DNA of 64,000 nucleotides from Ferribacterium limneticum. Its GTDB lineage: Bacteria > Pseudomonadota > Gammaproteobacteria > Burkholderiales > Rhodocyclaceae. The stretch lies in assembly GCF_020510565.1 (NCBI RefSeq), contig NZ_CP075189.1, positions 3,958,501 to 4,022,500 of the forward strand, given 5' to 3'. Below the pieces are notes generated by a model. It was given only the letters and a program-made list of their open reading frames with translations, ran no database searches and had not been told where the DNA came from. The stretch's first letter is position 1; each line of letters begins with the position of its first letter. The position numbers and the translations under genes were made by a program. Below, one piece after another: positions 55,988-63,587 of this stretch.

Positions 55988-56713
55988 TCAGTCTTCGATG
56001 ACGGCCGTGGTGTAGATTTCCTGCACGTCGTCGAGGTTTTCCAATGCGTCGAGCAACTTCTGCATCTTCACGCCTTCCTCGCCCGCGAAGACGTTTTCGC
56101 CTTCCGGCTTCATCGTCACTTCGCCGAATTCCGACTTGAAGCCGGCGGCTTCAAGCGCATCCTTGACGGCCATGTAGTCGTTCGGCGGGGTCAGGACTTC
56201 GATTGAGCCGTCGTCGTTGGTCGTCACGTCGTCGGCGCCGGCTTCGATGGCGGCATCCATGAGCGCCGCTTCGTCGGTCCCCGGGGCAAAAATCATCTGG
56301 CCGACATGCTTGAACTGGAAAGCAACGCAACCGTCGGAACCCATGTTGCCGCCGAACTTGGAGAACGCGTGGCGAACTTCGGCCACCGTGCGCACCTTGT
56401 TGTCGGTCAGGCAATCGACCATGATCGCCGCGCCGCCGATGCCGTAGCCTTCGTAGCGGATCTCGATGTACTCGACGCCCTCCAACTCGCCGGTCCCTTT
56501 CTTGATCGCCGTGTCGATCTTGTCCTTGGGCATATTGACGCCCTTGGCCTTGTCGACCGCGACGCGCAGGCGCGGGTTAAAGTTGATGTCGCCGCCGCCC
56601 ATCTTGGACGCAACGGTAATTTCCTTGGCAATCTTCGAGAAGGCGGCACCGCGCTTCTCGTCCTGGCGACCTTTACGGTGCTGGATATTGGCCCACTTGG
56701 AATGACCAGCCAT
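55988..56713 (-). CDS. yebC: YebC/PmpR-family transcription/translation factor
   Basis: This 241-residue protein starts at ATG 56713 ([20 protein letters not shown], the family's classic N-terminus), with [19 protein letters not shown] and [19 protein letters not shown] further on. YebC-type proteins were described as DNA-binding regulators, and some help ribosomes at polyproline stretches. It is upstream of ruvC, the usual proteobacterial neighbourhood. A frame open upstream of 56713 is not homologous. Confidence 0.94.
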   Translation of the reverse strand: MAGHSKWANIQHRKGRQDEKRGAAFSKIAKEITVASKMGGGDINFNPRLRVAVDKAKGVNMPKDKIDTAIKKGTGELEGVEYIEIRYEGYGIGGAAIMVDCLTDNKVRTVAEVRHAFSKFGGNMGSDGCVAFQFKHVGQMIFAPGTDEAALMDAAIEAGADDVTTNDDGSIEVLTPPNDYMAVKDALEAAGFKSEFGEVTMKPEGENVFAGEEGVKMQKLLDALENLDDVQEIYTTAVIED

Positions 56714-56872
56714 GCTGTTTTCCCTGAATGCAAATAACGAAGAAGGCGTGATTTTACTCGCCCGGCGGCTTCCCGTCAGGCCGACGTAGCACGCCAACTT
56801 ACGCTATTTAACAAAGCGCCATCGCAGCGTTGCTAGAATGCCGGAATACCTTTCCCGCTGGAGTCTGCCGTC

Positions 56873-58489
56873 ATGTCCGAACCCATGTACCTCGCCAAAT
56901 CCGAAGACGGTTACCCGGCCCTGCTGCCGCAGATGGCCAACCGCCACGGCCTGATCACCGGCGCCACCGGCACCGGCAAGACGGTGACCCTGCAATCGAT
57001 GGCCGAACGGCTCTCCTTCGCCGGCGTGCCGGTCTTCATGGCCGACGTGAAAGGCGATCTCTCGGGCATGGGCGCCGCCGGCAGCCCCTCGGAAAAGCTG
57101 CTCAAACGCATCGCCGAACTCGGTCTTGAAGGCTTCGCCCCCTACGCCAATCCGGTCGCCTTCTGGGACGTCTTCGGCGAAAACGGCGTGCCGATCCGTG
57201 CCACCGTTTCCGACATGGGCCCGCTGCTCCTTGCCCGCCTGCTCAACCTCAACGACACGCAAGGCGGCGTCCTGCAACTGGTCTTCAAGATCGCCGACGA
57301 CCAGGGCCTGCTCCTGCTCGACCTCAAGGACCTGCGCGCCATGGTCCAGCACGTTGGCGACAACGCCAAGAATTTCACCACCGAATACGGCAACGTCGCC
57401 TCGGCCTCGATCGGCGCCATCCAGCGCGGCCTGCTGACGCTCGAACAACAAGGCGGCGACCAGTTCTTCGGCGAGCCGATGCTCGACATCAACGACCTCA
57501 TGAAAGTCGATGAAAACGGCCGCGGCGTCATCAACGTGCTGGCCGCCGAAAAGCTCGTGCAAGCCCCGGCCCTCTACTCCACCTTCCTGCTCTGGCTGCT
57601 CTCCGAACTCTTCGAGCAACTCCCCGAAGCCGGCGACCTCGACAAGCCCAAGCTCGCCTTCTTCTTCGACGAAGCCCACCTGCTGTTCAGCGACGCCCCC
57701 CAGGCGCTGACCGACAAGGTCGAGCAGGTCGTCCGCCTGATCCGCTCCAAAGGCGTCGGCGTCTATTTCGTCACGCAGAACCCGCTCGACGTCCCGGAAA
57801 AAATCCTCGGCCAGCTCGGCAACCGCGTCCAGCACGCCCTGCGCGCCTTCACCCCGCGCGACCAGAAAGCCGTTCAGGCAGCCGCCGAAACGATGCGTGC
57901 CAACCCGAAATTCGATGCGGCCACTGCGATCACCGAACTCGGCGTCGGCGAAGCCCTGGTTTCCTTCCTCGACGAAAAAGGCCGACCGACCATCGTCGAG
58001 CGTGGCTTCATCTTCCCGCCCGCTTCCCGCCTCGGCCCACTGACCGCCGACGAACGCCAGGCCTTCATCAAATCGAGCCCGCTGCTCGCCACCTATGGCA
58101 CCACGATCGACCGCGAATCCGCCTACGAAATCCTGCGCGGCAAACCCGCCGCCACGCAAGCCGCCCCCGGCGCCATCCCCGCCCCGCCGGCCGGCGGCAA
58201 TCTCAACGACAGCGACTGGGGCAACAGCGCCAATCAGGAGCCGACGCGCCGCGAACCCGCCCCGCAACCCCGCGAAAGCGCCCCGGCACTGCAAGAATCC
58301 GGCGGCATCTTCGGCAGCATCGGCGACCTGCTCGGCGGCACCACCGGCCCGCGCGGCGGACGCCGCGAAGGCGTCCTCGAAAGCGCCGCCAAAAGCGCGG
58401 CGCGCGGCGTTGCCGGGACGGTTGGCCGGGAGATTGGCAAGCAGATTTTGCGGGGGGTGTTGGGGTCAATACTCGGCGGAAGGCGCTGA
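56873..58489 (+). CDS. HerA-like ATPase, DUF853 family
   Basis: This 538-residue P-loop ATPase has Walker [13 protein letters not shown] (about residues 29-40), [13 protein letters not shown], Walker [12 protein letters not shown] near 260 and the family's [20 protein letters not shown]. The C-terminal 120 residues are low-complexity (Ala/Pro/Arg/Gly) with a final glycine-rich, possibly membrane-associating tail. DUF853 proteins are HerA/FtsK-like; the cellular role is undefined. Strong C-ending codon bias gives a long antisense frame that is not a gene. Confidence 0.85.
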   Translation: MSEPMYLAKSEDGYPALLPQMANRHGLITGATGTGKTVTLQSMAERLSFAGVPVFMADVKGDLSGMGAAGSPSEKLLKRIAELGLEGFAPYANPVAFWDVFGENGVPIRATVSDMGPLLLARLLNLNDTQGGVLQLVFKIADDQGLLLLDLKDLRAMVQHVGDNAKNFTTEYGNVASASIGAIQRGLLTLEQQGGDQFFGEPMLDINDLMKVDENGRGVINVLAAEKLVQAPALYSTFLLWLLSELFEQLPEAGDLDKPKLAFFFDEAHLLFSDAPQALTDKVEQVVRLIRSKGVGVYFVTQNPLDVPEKILGQLGNRVQHALRAFTPRDQKAVQAAAETMRANPKFDAATAITELGVGEALVSFLDEKGRPTIVERGFIFPPASRLGPLTADERQAFIKSSPLLATYGTTIDRESAYEILRGKPAATQAAPGAIPAPPAGGNLNDSDWGNSANQEPTRREPAPQPRESAPALQESGGIFGSIGDLLGGTTGPRGGRREGVLESAAKSAARGVAGTVGREIGKQILRGVLGSILGGRR

Positions 58490-58576
58490 ATGATAGTCAG
58501 CCCCGTATTCCCGTTTTCCCTAATTTGTGGCCTGACCGCGCTCGTATGAGTTTTGCCGTTATGCCTTTGGAGCAGC

Positions 58577-59167
58577 ATGAACTTTATTGGACTTGATCCA
58601 GGTGGCCAGAAGAGCTTTGGCTGGGCAACCTTGCGTATCGGTGAGTCTGGCACCCCTGTAGCCCTTGAGACGGGTGTATCGTCAAGCGCGTCCAATGCGC
58701 TCAATGAAGCAAGTCGCTCGGGCGGCGCGATGCCCATAGCAGTCGGAATTGACGCGCCGCTTTTCTGGGTAATGGAAGGTGATCGCAGTGCTGATGCGTG
58801 CATTCGCAAGCTTGTTTGTGCTGCTGGCGGACACTCGGGCACAGTCGGGCATGTTAATTCGTTGCGCGGTGCATGCTTGGTTCAAGGCATACTCGCTGCA
58901 CACCAAGTTGCAAATCTATGGCCGTCTGCCAGTGTGACGGAAGCACACCCGAAGGCTCTTCTTCGGGTCCATCCCGCTGCGAGTGACTTCCTCGAGCTAT
59001 ATCTTCCCAACCCGCCCACCGAGCATGAGCGCGACGCCGCACTCGCTGCATTTTCAGCTTGGGCCACAGTGGCGCATTTCTCAGGCTGGCGCGATCTCCT
59101 GCTAGATGAGACTGCCCCATTTTTCCCAAGCGGCCATGTCGTTTCTTACTGGTTCCCATGCCAATGA
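58577..59167 (+). CDS. DUF429-like predicted RNase H-fold protein
   Basis: This 196-residue protein starts at ATG 58577 with GGAG 4 nt upstream. MNFIGLDPGGQKSFGWATLR and VGIDAPLFW give an RNase H-like Asp arrangement, as in DUF429 predicted nucleases, with HPKALLRVHP later. Codon use is less GC-biased than in neighbouring core genes, suggesting acquisition. It is the first of a run of short single genes; no partner is evident. Confidence 0.65.
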   Translation: MNFIGLDPGGQKSFGWATLRIGESGTPVALETGVSSSASNALNEASRSGGAMPIAVGIDAPLFWVMEGDRSADACIRKLVCAAGGHSGTVGHVNSLRGACLVQGILAAHQVANLWPSASVTEAHPKALLRVHPAASDFLELYLPNPPTEHERDAALAAFSAWATVAHFSGWRDLLLDETAPFFPSGHVVSYWFPCQ

Positions 59168-59240
59168 ACAAAACAAGGGACAGACCGGTTACCCCAGCTC
59201 TCACCACGGCCTCCCTTTGCGCACGGTGTAAAGTATAGGC

Positions 59241-59480
59241 ATGGCGCCTACAGTTCTTCGCGATGGTCAATTTCGGCTTTTCTTCTTTTCACGGGAAGAG
59301 CCACGCATCCATGTCCACGTGTCACACCCCGACGGCGAAGCCAAGTTCTGGCTGACACCGAACGTTCATCTGGCAACATCGGTTGGTCTCAACCAACGCC
59401 TGCTTCGCGAAGCGCAATCCATTGTCGAAAACCATCTTGGGGAGATTACCAATGCCTGGCACAGTCATTTCGGCGCCTGA
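59241..59480 (+). CDS. DUF4160-family protein, putative toxin-antitoxin component
   Basis: This 79-residue protein has the DUF4160 signature: MAPTVLRDGQFRLFFFSREE, then HVHVSHPDGEAKFWL. DUF4160 genes are usually paired with DUF2442 genes and are predicted type II toxin-antitoxin partners. It overlaps the following DUF2442 gene by 29 bp. No strong ribosome binding site precedes the ATG. Confidence 0.82.
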   Translation: MAPTVLRDGQFRLFFFSREEPRIHVHVSHPDGEAKFWLTPNVHLATSVGLNQRLLREAQSIVENHLGEITNAWHSHFGA

Positions 59481-59709
59481 AGTCACCCACGTTTCGAAAC
59501 ACGGATTCTGGTTGCTGCTGGCCGATGAAGAGGTTCTTCTGCCGTTTGAGCAGTTCCCCTGGTTCCGTCGCGCCACGATTGATCAGATTTCTCATGTCGA
59601 GTGGCCCACGCCTGAACATCTTTACTGGCCCGAACTGGATATCGATCTCTCGCTGGCGTCAATTCGCCAGCCAGACACATTCCCGCTGGTAGCCAAATCA
59701 GGGGGCTGA
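59452..59709 (+). CDS. DUF2442-family protein, putative toxin-antitoxin component
   Basis: This 85-residue protein starts at ATG 59452 with GGGGAG upstream. It shows the DUF2442 pattern, with VTHVSKHGFWLLLADEEVLL, then FPWFRRATIDQISHVEWPTP and HLYWPELDIDLSLASIRQP. It overlaps the DUF4160 gene by 29 bp, so the pair is co-translated. It is followed by a hairpin terminator and a dispersed repeat copy. Confidence 0.85.
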   Translation: MPGTVISAPEVTHVSKHGFWLLLADEEVLLPFEQFPWFRRATIDQISHVEWPTPEHLYWPELDIDLSLASIRQPDTFPLVAKSGG

Positions 59710-59760
59710 GAAAATGCTTCAAAAGCCAGCGTAAATTTATTCTCCAGATCGACTCAAGCC

Positions 59761-59800
59761 AATGGCGCAGAACCTCCTGCGCCATTTTCATTTTTGGGCG
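59761..59800 (+). terminator. Terminator after the DUF4160/DUF2442 pair
   Basis: AATGGCGCAG and CTGCGCCATT form a 10-bp stem around AACCTC, followed by TTTCATTTTT, which merges into the left half of a dispersed repeat. The same composite unit recurs after the next two genes. Confidence 0.85.
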
Positions 59801-59826
59801 TTTTTTCCGGTTGACCGTGGCATCGG
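59786..59826 (+). repeat. Dispersed repeat copy after the DUF2442 gene
   Basis: TTTTCATTTTTGGGCGTTTT is followed by TTCCGGTTGACCGTGGCATC. It is 77 nt after the stop codon, directly attached to a terminator hairpin. Confidence 0.92.
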
Positions 59827-59953
59827 CGGTGAAGGCGCATAGGCGCCCCATTCGTGTGAAAAACGGGAATTTCAGCCGATTGAAATTGTCCACCACAGAC
59901 GGAAAACGGCATGGCTGAATGCTGTGCCAGCGTTCAAAAACAGGAGGGAGATC

Positions 59954-60346
59954 ATGAGCCAGACACTACCGCCCCTCGGCATTCAGCGGGTCAAGGTTGT
60001 TGCCCTGGCCGTCAGGGAGATTGATCGGGCCAATCGGTTCTATAAGGAAACGCTCGGCCTGGAGCCGGCTTTCGAGGGCGAAGAACGGGTTGGCTGGTGG
60101 CTGGGTCAGGTGATCCTGATGCTCAAGCCGGACTGGGCGGCGCCGACGGAACTCCCGAATCCACGCGTTACGCTGGCCACCGATCATGCTCCGGCAACGC
60201 AGGAGGCATTGCAGGCGCGCGGCGTTGTGATTGCCAACGAGGTGCAGGTTTATGGCGATTTCTACGTTGGCAGTTTTCTCGACAGCGAGGGCAACAAGCT
60301 CTGGTTTTGCTCACCCGCCGCAAAAACCGGAGCGGATGCCCGGTGA
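59954..60346 (+). CDS. VOC (glyoxalase/dioxygenase superfamily) protein
   Basis: This 130-residue protein starts at ATG 59954 with AGGAGGGAG upstream. A single vicinal-oxygen-chelate domain is visible: VKVVALAVREIDRANRFYKE, TLGLEPAF, and a C-terminal FYVGSFLDSEGNKLWFC with the conserved Glu. The substrate is unknown. The gene is flanked on both sides by almost identical terminator-repeat units. Confidence 0.85.
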   Translation: MSQTLPPLGIQRVKVVALAVREIDRANRFYKETLGLEPAFEGEERVGWWLGQVILMLKPDWAAPTELPNPRVTLATDHAPATQEALQARGVVIANEVQVYGDFYVGSFLDSEGNKLWFCSPAAKTGADAR

Positions 60347-60391
60347 AAGGCGCGGCCTGACTTTGACGCCCTGATCGGCTCAACTCAAAAC

Positions 60392-60430
60392 AATGGCGCG
60401 GAACCTCCTGCGCCATTTTCATTTTTGGCC
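60392..60430 (+). terminator. Terminator after the VOC gene
   Basis: AATGGCGC and GCGCCATT form the stem, with the loop region GGAACCTCCT, followed by TTTCATTTTT. It is nearly identical to the terminator at 59761 and also merges into a dispersed repeat copy. Confidence 0.82.
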
Positions 60431-60456
60431 CTTTTTTCCGGTTGACCGTAGCAATC
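60419..60456 (+). repeat. Dispersed repeat copy after the VOC gene
   Basis: TCATTTTTGGCCCTTTTTTC is followed by CGGTTGACCGTAGCAATC. It is 73 nt after the VOC stop codon. Confidence 0.92.
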
Positions 60457-60691
60457 CCGCCAAGCGGCGATTTCATGCAGTTAGCGCCTTGCTGGTGAGC
60501 CGACACCGGCATGTGCCGCGAATTCAAATGATATATATCAATATCATTTCTCTCGACGAAGATAAAATCGCCCGGCATTTTCATTTGGCATATTCCGGTG
60601 ACCTTGATTTCGGTGGCCGGATGCCTTACCTGCGGCGCTGTAGTCAATACAGGCCTCTGTTCAATACACTCAAGAAAGCAATCTGAAAGTC
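60457..60691. other. Leader region of the PEP-CTERM gene
   Basis: This stretch has no convincing gene. It is AT-rich in the middle and contains a 9-bp inverted repeat at 60526-60549. A frame covering 60393-60686 is open on the + strand but lacks a ribosome binding site and begins inside the terminator-repeat unit, so I do not call it. Confidence 0.5.
60526..60549. promoter_or_regulatory. AT-rich inverted repeat upstream of the PEP-CTERM gene
   Basis: AAATGATAT and ATATCATTT are perfect 9-bp arms around ATATCA, about 140 bp before the start codon. The dyad vaguely resembles a Fur-type site but could be any operator. Confidence 0.4.
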
Positions 60692-61516
60692 ATGCGTATT
60701 CTTCGACAAATGATGTACGGCCTGAGCATTCTGGCCATTGCTGTGTCCTCTCAGTCAGCCCTGGCGGCCAATGATTGGCAGATCAATTCGGCCGGTAGTG
60801 GCGCTGGCGGTGCGACGGCCGTCTCGGCGCTCGATGTCAACGGCGTAGGCTTCGTGCAGGTACAGCCTGACGACAACGCGCCGGGGTTGTTCAGTTTCAT
60901 TGAACATGGCGCCTATCGGGCGCTCAACACGGATGGCAGTACGCAATTCGGTGCGCATGAAATCACCGTGAGCTATTCGGTTTCCGGTTCCGGCAACTTT
61001 CTTGACCAAAGTGCGCTGCGCATGTCGGCTGGACGGATCGATCTGTACTCCGACGCCAATCTCGATTTCGGCACCGGCGCGACCCATTATGGCGCCGACA
61101 ATGGCACCCGCTTCGCCAGTTTCGAGATTGTCGACGGCTACCTGGCAAACGATCAGGGGCTGTTTATTGTGAACGCCCGCGGCATCGCCGGCAGCTTTGC
61201 CGAGGGTTATCTCTTCAACGCCGCCGGCACCGATATGGCGACTCTCTCGAACGTTCAGCTCGAACTGGCCCTGTTCAATCAGCCGAGCATCCCCGATGGT
61301 CCGATCATTTCGGGGATTGTCTGCGGCTTGGCCCAGGCCTGTTCGAGCGGTCCGGTTTCGCTCTCGCCCCTGGCGTATACCGTCCAGGACAGGGGCTCGG
61401 TGACCATTTCTGCAGTACCCGAACCCGAGTCGTCAGCCATGCTGCTGGCCGGACTCGGCGTGGTTGCCGCCGTTGCCCGTCGGCGTCGTTCGCAGCAAGG
61501 ACCCGAGCACATTTGA
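60692..61516 (+). CDS. PEP-CTERM-sorted exported protein
   Basis: This 274-residue exported protein has a signal peptide (cleavage near ALAA) and a C-terminal PEP-CTERM tripartite signal: VPEPESS at about residues 242-248, a hydrophobic helix (AMLLAGLGVVAAVA) and RRRR. Such proteins are processed by exosortase (EpsH/XrtA) and often linked to exopolysaccharide or floc formation. The central domain is not recognised; the exosortase gene is not in this window. Confidence 0.85.
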   Translation: MRILRQMMYGLSILAIAVSSQSALAANDWQINSAGSGAGGATAVSALDVNGVGFVQVQPDDNAPGLFSFIEHGAYRALNTDGSTQFGAHEITVSYSVSGSGNFLDQSALRMSAGRIDLYSDANLDFGTGATHYGADNGTRFASFEIVDGYLANDQGLFIVNARGIAGSFAEGYLFNAAGTDMATLSNVQLELALFNQPSIPDGPIISGIVCGLAQACSSGPVSLSPLAYTVQDRGSVTISAVPEPESSAMLLAGLGVVAAVARRRRSQQGPEHI

Positions 61517-61530
61517 TCGACCGTTCTGCC

Positions 61531-61578
61531 CAATGAAAATGGCGCGACATCGTTCGCGCCATTTTCATTGGTGAGCCT
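61531..61578 (+). terminator. Strong terminator after the PEP-CTERM gene
   Basis: CAATGAAAATGGCGCG and CGCGCCATTTTCATTG form a perfect 16-bp stem around ACATCGTT, followed by a T-rich run. A dispersed repeat copy follows immediately. Confidence 0.9.
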
Positions 61579-61622
61579 TTTTTACGTTTCACGCCATAAA
61601 TCCGGTTGACCGTGGGAATTGC
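61579..61622 (+). repeat. Dispersed repeat copy after the PEP-CTERM gene (variant B)
   Basis: TTTTTACGTTTCACGCCATA is followed by AATCCGGTTGACCGTGGGAA. The left half contains TTTACGTTTCA, shared with the copy at 62333. Confidence 0.9.
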
Positions 61623-61857
61623 CGATCCACGCAAAAAAACATGTCGCCACCACCCGACAAGGCAGATCGGCGGAGCTCGCCAAGCATTTGTTAAACAACA
61701 ATAAATCGTCAGTCCTCTGCCCATCGGCGTATGACCATCGCGTTATTGTGCATGCCATTGGAATTATTTAGGCTTCGTTCCGGCCGTCGTGCCGCCGCTG
61801 CTTCAGGCGCGCCGCACAGACACCATCGTCAACCTGTTCTACAAAAGGAAGCTAACC
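61623..61857. other. Leader region of the hemerythrin gene
   Basis: There is no convincing gene here. The region presumably holds the hemerythrin promoter, but I see no clear -35/-10 pair. It includes a moderately AT-rich stretch at 61680-61710. Confidence 0.4.
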
Positions 61858-62262
61858 ATGTCTTTGATCAAATGGACCCCTGAGGAATTCGGCACCAGCG
61901 TCACGCAGCACGACGAGGAACACAAGCACCTGTTCGGGCTGCTCAACGGGCTGCATGCCTCGGTTGGCAGTGGCGAACGAGGCTCCATCGGCCGCTCCCT
62001 GGATGGCCTGATCGCCTTCGTCGCCCAACACTTCGGGGCTGAGGAGGAAAATATGCGCAAGGCCGCCTACCCGGCCCTGGATCTGCATCGCCTTGAACAC
62101 GAAAAACTGGTGAAAACCTGCGTTAACCTGCAACAGCAGTTCCATGCCGGGGCCACCGAGATCACCGAGGAAACCACCGCCTTCCTGCGCGACTGGCTCA
62201 AGGAACATATCCCGCACGTCGATCGCAAATACGGCCCGACCCTCTCGTCCATGCAACCCTGA
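61858..62262 (+). CDS. Bacteriohemerythrin
   Basis: This 134-residue single-domain oxygen-binding protein starts at ATG 61858 with AAGGAAG upstream. All di-iron ligands are present: His18, His58, Glu62, His77, His81, His117 and Asp122 (motifs QHDEEHKHL, HFGAEEENM, HRLEHEKL, HIPHVDRKYG). Bacteriohemerythrins store or deliver oxygen and are common in microaerophilic, motile proteobacteria. It is monocistronic with two terminators after it. Confidence 0.93.
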   Translation: MSLIKWTPEEFGTSVTQHDEEHKHLFGLLNGLHASVGSGERGSIGRSLDGLIAFVAQHFGAEEENMRKAAYPALDLHRLEHEKLVKTCVNLQQQFHAGATEITEETTAFLRDWLKEHIPHVDRKYGPTLSSMQP

Positions 62263-62263
62263 A

Positions 62264-62293
62264 AGTGGGGAGACCCCCGTCTCCCCACTCTTT
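62264..62293 (+). terminator. Terminator after the hemerythrin gene
   Basis: AGTGGGGAGAC and GTCTCCCCACT form a perfect 11-bp stem around CCCC, followed by CTTTT. It starts 2 nt after the stop codon. Confidence 0.88.
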
Positions 62294-62294
62294 T

Positions 62295-62328
62295 GCCGGA
62301 CGGCCCTGCCGCCCGGTTTTTTTTGGCC
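62295..62328 (+). terminator. Second hairpin terminator after the hemerythrin gene
   Basis: CCGGACGGC and GCCGCCCGG pair with one mismatch around CCT, followed by eight T residues. It is in tandem with the preceding terminator. Confidence 0.75.
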
Positions 62329-62332
62329 ATCA

Positions 62333-62372
62333 TTTACGTTTCAGGTAAAAAATCCGGTTGACCGTGGGAATC
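62333..62372 (+). repeat. Dispersed repeat copy after the hemerythrin gene (variant B)
   Basis: TTTACGTTTCAGGTAAAAAA is followed by TCCGGTTGACCGTGGGAATC. It lies 71 nt after the hemerythrin stop codon and touches the 3' end of the convergent EamA gene. Confidence 0.9.
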
Positions 62373-63285
62373 AACGGACAGTCTGTTCCGCGACCTCCGC
62401 TTTGCCCGGACGCAGCAGGCCGGCCAGCATCGTCCATTCGTGCACGCTGAGTCCGAGCAGGATCAGGCCGGTCCCGAACCACAGCCGCAGGCCGATGCTC
62501 TCGCCGTTGAGCCAGTGACCGAGCAACAGCGCGATGACCGGCGTGATCAGCGTGATGAGCGCCACCTTCGAGGTTTCGAGGTGCTTGATCACGTAGTAAT
62601 AGAGCGCAAAGCCGATCACCGAACCGAAGACGCCGAGGTACACGATGGCCGCCCCGGCGCGCGACGGGACCATCTCGGGCAGTCGGCCGTCAGTCAGGTA
62701 CCAGACGAGGCCGAAAAAGGGCAACGCGACAGTCAACGTGCCGACGGTGGTGGCGAGTGGTGGGCTGTCGTCGCCGATATGCTTGAGCCAGACGAGGCAG
62801 CCGGAATAGATGAAGACGGCGACCAGCAACGCGACCAGACCAAGCAGCGCATTCTCATGACCGAGGCTGTCGCCGTTGATGAAAATCGTCGCCAGCCCCA
62901 GCGCGCCGAGCAACATACCAATCAGCTTGAGGCGCGTCAGTGAGCGCTCACCCAGGAAGAGCGCGGCGAGGAGGCCGGCGGCCAGCGGCGACAGGCCGAA
63001 GAGGACAGAAATCAGCCCGGAGTGAATGTAGCGCGCTGCCCAGTAGGTGAGCGCCATGGCGAAGAACAGGCCAAGGCCGCCGACCACATAGGCGCGACGC
63101 GCCCGGTCATGCAGCGGAAAACGGATGCGCCAGATGATGATGACAGCGGCGGCGACAAGGACGCCGATCAGCATGCGGGCGAAGACGGCAAGGGCAAAAC
63201 CGGTGCCCTCGGTGCTCCACTGGATGGCCAGTGGCGTGGTGGACCAGATCAGGATGATGCCGAGATAGGCGAAGGGTATGGACAC
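62371..63285 (-). CDS. EamA-family (DMT) transporter
   Basis: This 304-residue inner-membrane protein has ten hydrophobic helices in two EamA repeats (SIPFAYLGIILIWSTTPLAI at the start). I chose the GTG at 63285, with GGAGAAA 6 nt upstream; the longer frame overlaps a small upstream ORF. It is related to, but not closely like, the EamA protein at 54 kb. The substrate is unknown. It is convergent with the hemerythrin gene. Confidence 0.85.
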   Translation of the reverse strand: MSIPFAYLGIILIWSTTPLAIQWSTEGTGFALAVFARMLIGVLVAAAVIIIWRIRFPLHDRARRAYVVGGLGLFFAMALTYWAARYIHSGLISVLFGLSPLAAGLLAALFLGERSLTRLKLIGMLLGALGLATIFINGDSLGHENALLGLVALLVAVFIYSGCLVWLKHIGDDSPPLATTVGTLTVALPFFGLVWYLTDGRLPEMVPSRAGAAIVYLGVFGSVIGFALYYYVIKHLETSKVALITLITPVIALLLGHWLNGESIGLRLWFGTGLILLGLSVHEWTMLAGLLRPGKAEVAEQTVR

Positions 63286-63298
63286 GACTTTCTCCGAT

Positions 63299-63388
63299 TT
63301 AGTGAGGTTGGGGCGAGGGCGGATGCATGATGCGATCGGCGTTGTGACGTACTTTGGCGAGCAGGGTCCAGTTGGCAATACGGGTCAT
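63299..63388 (-). CDS. Small upstream ORF (29 codons), possible leader peptide
   Basis: MTRIANWTLLAKVRHNADRI and a proline-rich end (PPSPQPH) make up this short frame. It has a good ribosome binding site (AGGAAG, 6 nt before ATG) and ends 13 nt before the EamA start codon. It could be a translated leader controlling the transporter, or a small protein. No family is recognised. Confidence 0.4.
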   Translation of the reverse strand: MTRIANWTLLAKVRHNADRIMHPPSPQPH

Positions 63389-63427
63389 GGCACTTCCTTT
63401 CGGTGGGAAAAAACAGGGAGAAAACAA

Positions 63428-63458
63428 AAAGGCCGCGGGTTTCAAATCCGCGGCCTTT
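63428..63458 (-). terminator. Terminator of the quinone oxidoreductase-like gene
   Basis: AAAGGCCGCGG and CCGCGGCCTTT form an 11-bp stem around a 9-nt loop. Read leftward it is followed by TTTTTGTTTT. It lies 130 nt after the stop of the edge gene; it could also act as an attenuator for the EamA transcript. Confidence 0.8.
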
Positions 63459-63587
63459 GCTGAAATCGGGTCAGAAAACGTCGACTACCTCACCCCGGGC
63501 CCCGGACAAACGGCAACGCGCCACGCACGCAGAACGCGGCGGCACGGGGCTTTCAGGGCGAACAGGGAAATTGCAGAAGTCATGGAT

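Noticed and set aside
56804..58294. Long 496-codon open frame antisense to the HerA-like ATPase gene
   Set aside because: It is a product of the strong third-position C bias of the real gene. Its translation is Gly/Asp/Val-rich low-complexity sequence with no domain.
60393..60686. 97-codon frame upstream of the PEP-CTERM gene
   Set aside because: It begins inside the terminator-repeat unit, has no ribosome binding site and no domain.
63428..63458. TTTCAAATCC segment resembling a tRNA T-arm
   Set aside because: The flanking 11-bp stem and T run make a terminator, and no anticodon or D arm is present.
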